DNA of 35,854 bases from Bacillota bacterium (GTDB lineage Bacteria > Bacillota > Clostridia > Lachnospirales > Lachnospiraceae), in assembly GCA_023415595.1 (NCBI GenBank), contig JAEZJW010000163.1, positions 1-35,854 on the forward strand, written 5' to 3'. A model generated the notes under the pieces. The model saw nothing but the letters and a program-made list of their open reading frames with translations. It did no database searches and was not told the DNA's origin. This document shows positions 15,033 through 23,018 of the stretch, piece after piece (within the stretch, counting starts at the first letter, position 1; each line of letters begins with the position of its first letter). Both the position numbers and the translations under genes were made by a program.

Positions 15033-17393
15033 TTATTTAACCTTAACAATATAGGTTTCATATCTTTTATCGAGGTCCGGGGCTTCATATACAACCGTGC
15101 CCAGGCTTTTAATCAGTTCATGATTTACTGATTCGTATTTGTCCTCTACCGGTCCGCCCACATAGATATAAGAAATATCATATTTCTGAAGCAAGGCTCT
15201 GACTGTTGCTTCATCCTCGGAGGTATAGATAGCCTGGATGTCCGCAGCGCGCTCATCCAGCATCGCAGTCACCATCTCATCCGTAACGTCCGGCTCGGAT
15301 TTCCATAGTCTTTCATGGGTATACCAGCCAAGAACAGTCGGAAGACCAGTTATCACCGAGATTCTTTCGTGGATTGTATAACTTTCGCCATTTACTTCCA
15401 GCATGACCGGTGTACCTTCAATATTATCGAGAATCCATTTCGTAGCTTCATAATCCTCCGGCAGCTCATCCTTAATGAAGGCCGTAGAATCCATTCCTTT
15501 GTATTTTTCAGGATCATAAATATTCCCATACCAGGCCCTAGTCGCATTTTGCACATAGAACAGCGTCATGCAGAATAGAAGAAGACCCACTCCGGCTGAT
15601 ACCCTTTGCAACATGGTTCTGCCATAAGCAATCAGTCTGATCAGGATAAAGGACATGCATATCCCGAACAGGACAAATGCCTGATAGGTCAGCTTGAACA
15701 TCGTATTTGCTCTTTTATAATCTCCCGAATAGATATCCTTGATATATACAATCTCAGGGAGCAGAATCAATCCGATCGCACATAACCCGATCGTAAGGAT
15801 ATATAATTCGGAGCTGTTCAGCCCCTGCATGTACAGAAGCAGAGCATTTTCCTTCGTACTCTTTAGGTTCTTGGTTTTCTTCGGGTGTTTCCTGCGTTTC
15901 CTTCTGTCGATGTAATTCGAGACAGTGAACACGAGGAAGGCTAACACCGCAGCAATCGGAAGCCCCCATAGAATAGCAAGCTGGTATATGGGTGTACGTG
16001 CAACGGTCCAGAGAGGCGTAGCCGAAATCTGGTTAAAGTTTAACGTGAAGGGAAGACAAATGATTTCCCCCAGTACAATTACGAGAATTCCCTGAAATGC
16101 TGTCAGAAGATAACCTTTTCCTTTAAAATTATATACAACCATATTCGAAAATAGAATTACAGCACCGGAAACCACATAATAGATGGGGTAATCCCAGAAA
16201 TTTGTCGTATGGAACAAGCCGATAAAGAAACCCAGCATAAGAATCGAGGGATGAAATACCTCCTTAATCAGAGCTGCGGTGTTCTCCTTCCGATCTCCTT
16301 CAATTACTTTTCTATCCTTGCGCCCTATTAGCCATGCGAGCAGAATCCCCAGTACGGTAATGACAAACAGTAGGTTAATCACGTGGGCATGAAGATCTCC
16401 AAGCACGAAGGAATAAGCCGGGAACTCATGAATTGTCTTATCATTGGTCTCCGGATTATATCCGATGTATCTGGTAGCATCCGGGAACCAGTAGCGATAG
16501 ATCTCGCTCCCCTTCATCCTAAGAATGTTCTTTTGAAATGACGGAACCAGCCACTTGAAAATCGGATAATGCATATTTCCTGCCAGACAGACTCCTGCTC
16601 CTGCCAACATACCACTGATGGCTGGAAGAACACCCTTCCGGCTGCTGCGCTCTCTTCTGTAATTTAAAATCAGATGATATGCGATGGAAAACGGGAGTAT
16701 GAAGGTAAATGCTCCGGTCATCATCAGCATAAGATTATAGCCGTTCGCTGTCCCTACAAAGGTTAGCTTTGACAGAAAGGTAGCCATGAACTGGCCTACA
16801 TAGTAATAATTTAGGGTCGTACCGGCAAACCAGAAATCCTTCGGAGGCATGAAATCAGTCCGGTCCAATGTAGTCATGAAACCATAATCCATGAATTTTT
16901 CCGTACCATAAGCCTCAGGCTTGAAGCCTCTGATGTAAATGAATAATAAGAAGATGCCAAAGAACAGGATCTCCTCCAAAATGATCAACTCAATCGAGTT
17001 CTTATGAAAGATGGACGGCTTGTGTATTCTGACATGCTCTCCCGCCTTCAGTTTCTTCGAGCTGCGATATCTGATCAGCATGACAGCAATATTAATCAAG
17101 AGGCATAGACCGGTCGTTAGGAGGCAGTTGGCTGCTGTGAAACTTAGGATATGGAGTGAGGATAACAGCCACATAAGATAACCGCTTATTGCGATACCTA
17201 TGGTCTTGGAAAACAGATAACCCCGATCTTCAAAGGAGTTGAATAACAAATCTGTAATCGGCAGGAAAATCAGACCTAAGCCAAGCACCATCGCCCACCA
17301 TTGCAAAAAGGGCAGATAATCCCCTTTCAGCAGATAATTTCCCATTACCGCCAGGGTAATAGCAGATACGGTATAGAATAATTTCCTAAGCAT
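15033..17393 (-). CDS. YYY-family (DUF2298) polytopic membrane protein
   Basis: A 786-residue protein with roughly 15 or more hydrophobic segments and a soluble C-terminal domain (from about 640). Recognisable family features are RGFKPEAYGTEKFMDYGF (about 156-172), NYYYVGQF (195-202) and HEFPAYSFVLGDLHAH (322-337). These fit the DUF2298 family, known mainly from Archaea and Chloroflexi (Chlor_Arch_YYY). No enzyme activity is established. The acidic and histidine residues in extracytoplasmic loops, the topology and the glycan neighbours suggest a GT-C-like glycosyltransferase using a polyprenyl-phosphate sugar; this is inference. The C-terminal part (WILDNIEGTPVMLEV, YIYVGGPVEDKY) would lie outside the cell. 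It heads away from a GT2 gene 159 bp upstream. Confidence 0.88.
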   Translation of the reverse strand: MLRKLFYTVSAITLAVMGNYLLKGDYLPFLQWWAMVLGLGLIFLPITDLLFNSFEDRGYLFSKTIGIAISGYLMWLLSSLHILSFTAANCLLTTGLCLLINIAVMLIRYRSSKKLKAGEHVRIHKPSIFHKNSIELIILEEILFFGIFLLFIYIRGFKPEAYGTEKFMDYGFMTTLDRTDFMPPKDFWFAGTTLNYYYVGQFMATFLSKLTFVGTANGYNLMLMMTGAFTFILPFSIAYHLILNYRRERSSRKGVLPAISGMLAGAGVCLAGNMHYPIFKWLVPSFQKNILRMKGSEIYRYWFPDATRYIGYNPETNDKTIHEFPAYSFVLGDLHAHVINLLFVITVLGILLAWLIGRKDRKVIEGDRKENTAALIKEVFHPSILMLGFFIGLFHTTNFWDYPIYYVVSGAVILFSNMVVYNFKGKGYLLTAFQGILVIVLGEIICLPFTLNFNQISATPLWTVARTPIYQLAILWGLPIAAVLAFLVFTVSNYIDRRKRRKHPKKTKNLKSTKENALLLYMQGLNSSELYILTIGLCAIGLILLPEIVYIKDIYSGDYKRANTMFKLTYQAFVLFGICMSFILIRLIAYGRTMLQRVSAGVGLLLFCMTLFYVQNATRAWYGNIYDPEKYKGMDSTAFIKDELPEDYEATKWILDNIEGTPVMLEVNGESYTIHERISVITGLPTVLGWYTHERLWKSEPDVTDEMVTAMLDERAADIQAIYTSEDEATVRALLQKYDISYIYVGGPVEDKYESVNHELIKSLGTVVYEAPDLDKRYETYIVKVK

Positions 17394-17435
17394 CTCAATT
17401 CCTCACTTCACTCTAGCATATATAATATGTCGCAT

Positions 17436-17464
17436 TCTATAAAAGGCACCTATCCTGTTAGCAA
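17436..17464 (-). promoter_or_regulatory. Possible promoter of the YYY-family gene
   Basis: On the minus strand TTGCTA (17459-17464) and TATAGA (17436-17441) have a 17-bp spacer. Each box matches consensus at 4 of 6 positions, so this is only a candidate. It lies in the 159-bp gap between the GT2 gene and the YYY-family gene. Confidence 0.3.
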
Positions 17465-17552
17465 ACACTTCTGATATTACACTGTACCCTGACAAAGGGC
17501 TAGTCTGCCTTCACTTACGTATCTCATCGCTTCCGGCCTATTCTATAGTTCC

Positions 17553-18269
17553 TTACCCTTGTTTCTTCAGTACATGGTTAATTCTCCTGAAATCCTTCAG
17601 CGCCTGTCTTCCGATCCGGAAGATCTTCTTCATATTGATGGAGTTTACTCCACCCTGTCTCGGGCGGAATGTAACCTGCTGATATCTTACCTTCAGCTTT
17701 TTCTTCGCATAGATGACGGAGATCAGCACATTGGACAGATTAAAGCCCTCAGGAACCAGCTTGATATATTTCTTCAGGGTTTCTGCTTTTATCAGTCGGA
17801 ACGGTGTATTTGCATCCGTAATACTAACATGAAAGCACAGCCACAGTACAAACTTCAGGGTCTTCGTTACAAAGACGCGGGATAGTCCGTCCTGCCTGCC
17901 TTTTCTGTGACCGATGACCATATCATACTTCTTCCTCTGCTCCCAGAAGGGCCAGAATTCCTCGGGCAGGGTCTGTCCGTCCGAATCCGTCTGGAAGATG
18001 TAGTCAGCACCGGCATTCAGCGCGTAATTATAGCCATAAAGTACTGTTGCGCCATGACCTCCGTTTGGCTTCGTCACCGGTTCAAAGGCCGGAAGGCTCT
18101 CCGCCTTCTCCTTCATGATCCGGTACGTGGAATCCTTACTTCCGTCATCAATGATGACGAGTTTGCTATCATTTCCAACCTTATCAACAATCGGATACCA
18201 ATCCTTAATCACCGCTTCGATATTCGCTTCCTCATTATAAGCCGGAATAACGATATATAATTTATCCAT
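17553..18269 (-). CDS. Family 2 glycosyltransferase, soluble
   Basis: Transfers a sugar from a nucleotide donor; the acceptor is unknown. I place the start at the ATG at 18269 (MDKLYIVIPAYNEE) because GGGAGG lies 5 bases upstream; the frame is open to 18308. The 238-residue product has the GT2 motifs VIPAYNEEANIE (7-18), LVIIDDGSKDST (37-48), NGGHGA (69-74) and the metal-binding DSD in QTDSDGQT (95-97). There is no clear C-terminal membrane segment, unlike the GtrB-type enzyme at 21703. It most resembles the dolichol/polyprenyl-phosphate mannose synthase-like branch. It follows glf, with a 58-bp tandem repeat between them. Confidence 0.9.
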   Translation of the reverse strand: MDKLYIVIPAYNEEANIEAVIKDWYPIVDKVGNDSKLVIIDDGSKDSTYRIMKEKAESLPAFEPVTKPNGGHGATVLYGYNYALNAGADYIFQTDSDGQTLPEEFWPFWEQRKKYDMVIGHRKGRQDGLSRVFVTKTLKFVLWLCFHVSITDANTPFRLIKAETLKKYIKLVPEGFNLSNVLISVIYAKKKLKVRYQQVTFRPRQGGVNSINMKKIFRIGRQALKDFRRINHVLKKQG

Positions 18270-18316
18270 AATTACCTCCCATACCATCTCAAAACCTCGG
18301 AAGAACAAGGAGTGAG

Positions 18317-18432
18317 CCTCCTATTGCGAAACTCCGCAGTTCTTCCCAAGCGATTTGCTATTTAAATCGCTTTGCCTACTATTGCGAAACTCCGCAGTTC
18401 TTCCCAAGGGATTTGTTCTTTAAATCACTTTA
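18317..18432. repeat. Two tandem copies of a 58-bp repeat
   Basis: Copy 1 (18317-18374) and copy 2 (18375-18432) match at 52 of 58 positions and share a core of ATTGCGAAACTCCGC and CAGTTCTTCCCAAG. Copy 1 has a 9-bp stem, AAGCGATTT (18348-18356) with AAATCGCTT (18364-18372); in copy 2 the stem is partly broken. Copy 2 contains the last codons and the stop of glf, so the repeat reaches into coding sequence. The pair fills most of the gap between glf and the GT2 gene. Confidence 0.9.
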
Positions 18433-19514
18433 AGTTGCTCAAATGCATCCAGTGCTCTTCTCACCACTGCATCCATATTATAATAGCGATACTCTGCCAG
18501 TCGTCCAATAAAGAGTGCCTTCTTTTCCTTCTTAATATCCGCTTCATACAGAGCATACTGAGCCTTGCAGTCCTTCGTCGGGAAAGGATAATAAGGTTCT
18601 CCCTCCGAGGTAGGGAATTCCTTACAGATTGTGGTCTTTCTATGCTCCTGCCCGGACAGCTTCTTAAATTCCGTGATCCGGGTAAAATCATAATCATTCG
18701 GATAATTTACCACAGGAGCTTCCTGGTACTCTTCCCTGTCATGGGTCTCAAAGACGAAATTGATGCTCCTGTAGCTAAGCTTACCATATTTATAATCATA
18801 ATACTCATCTGCTGCTCCGGTATAAATCAACATCTCATAGGAGATATCCCGGATCACTTCCTTATAATCCGTATTTAAGAGGAGCTTGATCTTCTTATTC
18901 TTCACCATGTTCTCACACATCCTGGTGTAACCATGGGTGGGCATTCCCTGATATTTATCAGCAAAATATCTGGTATCCCGGTTCAAACGGATCGGGATAC
19001 GGGAGATTACGGAGGTGTCAAGCTCTGCAGGGTCAATTCCCCACTGCTTCTTCGTATAGGTCTCGAAGATCTTCTCGTAGATATCCTGCCCAACCTTACT
19101 CAAAGCCACATCCTTGCTGGTCCTGATCTCCTCCAGTTCCACTGCCTGCTTCTTAAGGAACTCTTCTACCTCAAAACAGTTTAAATTCAGGTTATATAAT
19201 TTATTGATGGTTTCCACAGTGATTGGCATCGGAATCAGGTTACCATCCACATAGGTAAGAACTCTGTGCCAGAAATCATTCCATTTCGTAAAACCGGAAA
19301 GGTACTGATATACCTCCCTGTCATTCGTATGAAAGATATGAGGCCCGTAGTTATGGATCAGTATCCCGTCCTCATTATAAGAATCGTAGATATTACCACC
19401 GATATGGCCCCTCTTCTCTATGACGAGTACCTCCTCGTTAAGCACATTGGCGATTCGTTCTGCTATAGTCAATCCTGCAAGTCCTGCACCTACCACTACA
19501 TATTTAAATTTCAT
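18420..19514 (-). CDS. glf: UDP-galactopyranose mutase
   Basis: A flavoenzyme that interconverts UDP-galactopyranose and UDP-galactofuranose, giving the donor for galactofuranose in surface glycans. The 364-residue product has the normal length. The FAD-binding GAGLAG is at 9-14, followed by VIEKRGHIGGN and NYGPHIFHT. W and R residues in YTKKQWGIDP and near the C-terminus (IGRLAEYRYYNMD) match the family. GAGAAG precedes the ATG. Galactofuranose is absent from mammals and is a marker of surface polysaccharide. No recognisable galactofuranosyltransferase is adjacent. Its 3' end lies inside the second copy of the 58-bp repeat. Confidence 0.97.
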   Translation of the reverse strand: MKFKYVVVGAGLAGLTIAERIANVLNEEVLVIEKRGHIGGNIYDSYNEDGILIHNYGPHIFHTNDREVYQYLSGFTKWNDFWHRVLTYVDGNLIPMPITVETINKLYNLNLNCFEVEEFLKKQAVELEEIRTSKDVALSKVGQDIYEKIFETYTKKQWGIDPAELDTSVISRIPIRLNRDTRYFADKYQGMPTHGYTRMCENMVKNKKIKLLLNTDYKEVIRDISYEMLIYTGAADEYYDYKYGKLSYRSINFVFETHDREEYQEAPVVNYPNDYDFTRITEFKKLSGQEHRKTTICKEFPTSEGEPYYPFPTKDCKAQYALYEADIKKEKKALFIGRLAEYRYYNMDAVVRRALDAFEQLKVI

Positions 19515-19549
19515 GAGCTTCTCCTCTTTTCTTCCTGTTCGTATGAGTA

Positions 19550-21709
19550 TTAATAATCTAGTAACTTTAGTGTATCATAAATGGAGATTTTCCATTCCCC
19601 TTCCCCTTCTGCATAGATGCACTCATAAGTGGACCGGATATTCTCCTCATTCAGTTCATATTCCGTACTCTCCCTGTTCTCCGGACCGACTATAATAAAC
19701 CGGATCTTGTTCTCCTTCACCAACCGGTCGAGCTCCTCCGGGGAACTGGCGGAATACATGCTGTGTACCATCCGGTCCCTCTGAACCGTATCATAACCGG
19801 CTGACCAGGCATAATACTGATGTCCCAGATAGAGCATCGCACCTCCGAATACGATTTGATTAATCGTATAATTCGTGCTGTTCGTCAGGAAGAGGTCCTT
19901 AGAATCACTGTTATTCCGGACAAATTCCGTCAATTCGTTGTGAAGCTCCAGGGTGACCGGTCCCACTTTTTTATTCTTCTTGAGAAGAGTGGCAAAATCG
20001 TAAATCCCGGTGGAGGTTAGAACTACAATCAATAGTACACCCACCAGACGCACCAGGATGTCCCTTCTGGCCAGAAGCTTCTCCACGAAGCCGGCTGCGA
20101 AGATCCCCAGCAGGATGCAGGCCATCATAATATATTTATGGTTTACGGTTACATCCACGGTCAGGGAAACCGTAAACGCAAAGACCAGAGGCATTGAAAA
20201 TGCCAAGATCAGATAACGTCCTATGCCCCGCTCCAGGCAGAACGCCCCTAACAGAACCAGGGGTAATATACCAAGTAGTCTTTCCAGGTAGGAGGCTACT
20301 CCGAACAGGGTCGGATTCTCTGCAATAAATCCAAACAAGACCTTCGTCGTAACGGCAGAATTCTCTATAAAGAAGCTCGTCTGCAGGTAGGATAGCGCCA
20401 GTGTAATTCCTGCGAGAATAACAAATTCCAGCCTTCTTCTCGAGAAAGCCGCTACCATGAATAATACCAGCAGGCAGCCGATGACCACCGCTCCATGGAA
20501 AAAGGACATGGCTCCCAACAGGATTCCGGAAGCAATCGCTGTCCTAAGCTCCTTCACCTTCCACCCTTCTCCGGTAAAGAAGATCAGTTTCAAGTAATAA
20601 CAAAATGTCAAAATTAATCTACGTCCGGGGAAACTCCCGGTATCTCGTTTGTATCTGCGATCTGCTGCCAGTCCCATAATCGGTTTTGAAGCTGATTTCA
20701 TTAAGTTCAGTTCTGTTATCGGTTGGTGGCGGTGCTGCTTCACAGCCTCGAACAGCTCATAAAGCGGTGGCAGATATAGAATCAGGATAAAGAACATCAC
20801 TGCCAGTCCGAAGGCCAGATGCCGCTGGTTGCAATATACATTCAGATTCCACAGTCCCCATTCCTCATGAGGTGTACTGCCGACAAAATCAATATTGTTC
20901 CTTAGAGTCTTAAACACTTCCCCTTTGGGCAGCCCTGCCAGATAGGTAAACAGGGATTTCGAGCTTCGGAAGGCGAAGAATAAACAGGCCAAGAGACCCG
21001 CCAGCTTCTTACCCGTAAGCTTCACCGCCAATACATAGAACAGCAGGAAGGCACTGATAAAGCTTAAGATACTGGGCAGATTGAACGCATAATCAATCCG
21101 TAATCCCAAATACTCCAAATTCCCTACGAGAAACTGGAACATAAAATGATATCTGATATCCTCTCCTCCGAAATGGGAATAGGAGGTAGGAAAATTATTG
21201 CCGTAAGAAAAGGATCGGATCATCCCAATATGGGGTGAGAAATCACTGAAGACCGATACCCCGATTCTAAGCTGCCCATCCTTCACATAAAAGGTGGACC
21301 ACATCAGTATACAGGCAAGCACAGTAACGCCGACAATCAGCAGCAGCTCCGGCCATCCCATACTCTGGTGAGAATCTAAAGAAGTCTTATCAGCGCTCTT
21401 TTGCTTAACCTGTTTAATATAATAGACGACCCCAAAAGCAATCAAAGCAACGGGCAGCACAATGGCATTAGCGATACCCAGGGGGGAAGCCGTAACCTTT
21501 GCAACCAGATAGGCAATGAGGTATACCGGCCAGGTCAAAGCAAGCACACCGGTGATAAACCATGCCGGAAGCTTCAGCAGGTAGGGGCTGAGGTCGATTC
21601 TTCCTCTATCGTAGGAGTCCAGTGTCTTCCTGCCCGGATCCGGAAATGCATAGGAACAGATTACCCATCCGACTCCAAAGCATAGGAACAGATATAGAAG
21701 ACCTAACAT
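19550..21709 (-). CDS. Large polytopic membrane protein, probable GT-C-like envelope enzyme
   Basis: This 719-residue protein has about 13-15 hydrophobic segments and a soluble C-terminal domain of about 150 residues (from ELHNELTEFVRNNSDS). I do not recognise a named family. An extracytoplasmic loop after the second or third helix contains DFSPHIGMIRSFSYGNN and GGEDIRYHFMFQFLVG, with acidic and histidine residues in the position where GT-C enzymes have catalytic groups. The C-terminus (FIIVGPENRESTEYE) recalls the end of the YYY-family protein (YIYVGGPVEDKYE), which suggests the two are related in layout. The start overlaps the stop of the upstream GT2 by 7 bases (ATGTTAG), so the two are translationally coupled. 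Role inferred, not known. Confidence 0.85.
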   Translation of the reverse strand: MLGLLYLFLCFGVGWVICSYAFPDPGRKTLDSYDRGRIDLSPYLLKLPAWFITGVLALTWPVYLIAYLVAKVTASPLGIANAIVLPVALIAFGVVYYIKQVKQKSADKTSLDSHQSMGWPELLLIVGVTVLACILMWSTFYVKDGQLRIGVSVFSDFSPHIGMIRSFSYGNNFPTSYSHFGGEDIRYHFMFQFLVGNLEYLGLRIDYAFNLPSILSFISAFLLFYVLAVKLTGKKLAGLLACLFFAFRSSKSLFTYLAGLPKGEVFKTLRNNIDFVGSTPHEEWGLWNLNVYCNQRHLAFGLAVMFFILILYLPPLYELFEAVKQHRHQPITELNLMKSASKPIMGLAADRRYKRDTGSFPGRRLILTFCYYLKLIFFTGEGWKVKELRTAIASGILLGAMSFFHGAVVIGCLLVLFMVAAFSRRRLEFVILAGITLALSYLQTSFFIENSAVTTKVLFGFIAENPTLFGVASYLERLLGILPLVLLGAFCLERGIGRYLILAFSMPLVFAFTVSLTVDVTVNHKYIMMACILLGIFAAGFVEKLLARRDILVRLVGVLLIVVLTSTGIYDFATLLKKNKKVGPVTLELHNELTEFVRNNSDSKDLFLTNSTNYTINQIVFGGAMLYLGHQYYAWSAGYDTVQRDRMVHSMYSASSPEELDRLVKENKIRFIIVGPENRESTEYELNEENIRSTYECIYAEGEGEWKISIYDTLKLLDY

Positions 21710-22680
21710 TTCCTGTCACCGCCTTTAATGCATTTTGAAATCAGATATCTCGGTCTTCCCTTCACTTCCTTATAGATCTTCGTCAGGTAGATTCCGATCA
21801 TCCCAAGGCTGGTCATAATGGAACTGCCAATCAGAAGCTGCAGCAGAATTACAGTGGTAAAACCATCCGTTGCACGCCCGGAAAACTTCATGAACAGGGT
21901 CTGTACTCCCATAATGATCGTGATGAAGAACATCAGGATACCGAGCAGTGTGATGCAATGCAGCGGAACCGAGGTATAGGAGGTGATAGCATTCATTGCG
22001 AGTCGGATCAGACGGAAAATGGACCATTTCGTCTTTCCATTCACCCGCTCTGCAACATCGAACCCGATCTGCATGCGGTCAAAGCCCAGCCATGCAGACA
22101 TTCCGCGGAAGAAGATCGCGCGCTCCGGCATCTCCTTCCAGGCTTCCACTACCTTACGGTCCAGTAATTTATAGTCAGAAGCCTTCCCCAGATGGATATC
22201 CGAGGATTTGTACAGAATATAGTAGAAGAATTTCGCACAGAGCTTATAGATCGGATTCTCTTTTCCTCTGGAATTCTTCACTCCTTCCACTACATCATAG
22301 CCCTCCTGCCATGCCTTCACCATCTCCGGTATCAGTGCAGGGGGATGCTGGAGGTCGGCATCCATGACCAGAATCATATCACCCTCCGCATGCTCCAGAC
22401 CGGCGCAGAGCGCAGATTCCTTACCAAAATTCCTGCTTAACCTGAGTATCGTGACCCTGTCATTCTCATCAGCCAAGGCTTTTAACTCGCTCCAGGTATT
22501 ATCCCTAGAACCATCATCCACCAGCACGAATTCATAAACCAACAGGTTCTCCTTCAGGATTTGTTCTATCACTGCTATGGAGTTTCGGATATGGCTGCCC
22601 TCCTGATAGACAGGGATCACCAGGGATAGTTTCGACTGAGCCGTTCTTTCCTTATTCATGATGTTATCGACTGTATCCAT
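21703..22680 (-). CDS. Polyprenyl-phosphate glycosyltransferase, GtrB/DPM1-like GT2
   Basis: Likely transfers a sugar from a nucleotide donor to polyprenyl phosphate on the inner membrane face. The 325-residue product has GT2 motifs LSLVIPVYQEG, FVLVDDGSRDNT, RNFGKESALCAG and the metal site VMDADLQHP. Two C-terminal membrane helices (about 235-260 and 275-300) follow, then KEVKGRPRYLI, which is typical of GtrB, ArnC and CsbB relatives. GAGGT lies 5 bases before the ATG. Stop and start overlap with the next gene (19550-21709) suggests that the lipid-linked sugar it makes is used by that protein. It is probably the first gene of the glycan cluster; no clear promoter was seen upstream. Confidence 0.92.
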   Translation of the reverse strand: MDTVDNIMNKERTAQSKLSLVIPVYQEGSHIRNSIAVIEQILKENLLVYEFVLVDDGSRDNTWSELKALADENDRVTILRLSRNFGKESALCAGLEHAEGDMILVMDADLQHPPALIPEMVKAWQEGYDVVEGVKNSRGKENPIYKLCAKFFYYILYKSSDIHLGKASDYKLLDRKVVEAWKEMPERAIFFRGMSAWLGFDRMQIGFDVAERVNGKTKWSIFRLIRLAMNAITSYTSVPLHCITLLGILMFFITIIMGVQTLFMKFSGRATDGFTTVILLQLLIGSSIMTSLGMIGIYLTKIYKEVKGRPRYLISKCIKGGDRKC

Positions 22681-22904
22681 AAGCTACCTCATTATCGTAA
22701 TCATGTGACGAGCGATCGCCCTTTTTTCTTCTTACAAGTACCTGTCTACCGTGAAAGTATAGCATAGATTGAAAGAAATAGGAAGTTTTATCCTAAAACA
22801 TTCCTATTACAATTCTAATAAACCTTTAATGTGAATTCACTTTATCAGGTTTATAATCAAATTAAACACTTATTTCATCTTTCCCACATAAGGAGGTACT
22901 AAAC

Positions 22905-23011
22905 ATGTGGTTTTGGAATCGAATTGAAGTATATAGTGTACACGGTATTACCTCTATATTCATAAGAAGGATTATGAGGAAGCCATGTTCTATCTTCATT
23001 CCTCAAGGTAG
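22905..23011 (+). pseudogene. Remnant of a small protein gene (out-of-frame N- and C-terminal pieces)
   Basis: A perfect AAGGAGGT (22889-22896) lies 8 bases before ATG at 22905. The first codons give MWFWNRIEVY, like the start of small clostridial proteins that begin MWFWNRKEVY. That frame then runs into unrelated-looking sequence and stops at 23043, overlapping recG on the other strand. From about 22940 a different frame gives YYLYIHKKDYEEAMFYL and stops at 23009-23011, like the usual C-terminus of the same kind of protein. The middle appears to be deleted and the frame shifted. This is based on remembered resemblance. Alternatively it is a real 46-residue ORF (22905-23045). Confidence 0.45.
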
Positions 23012-23018
23012 TTATGGT

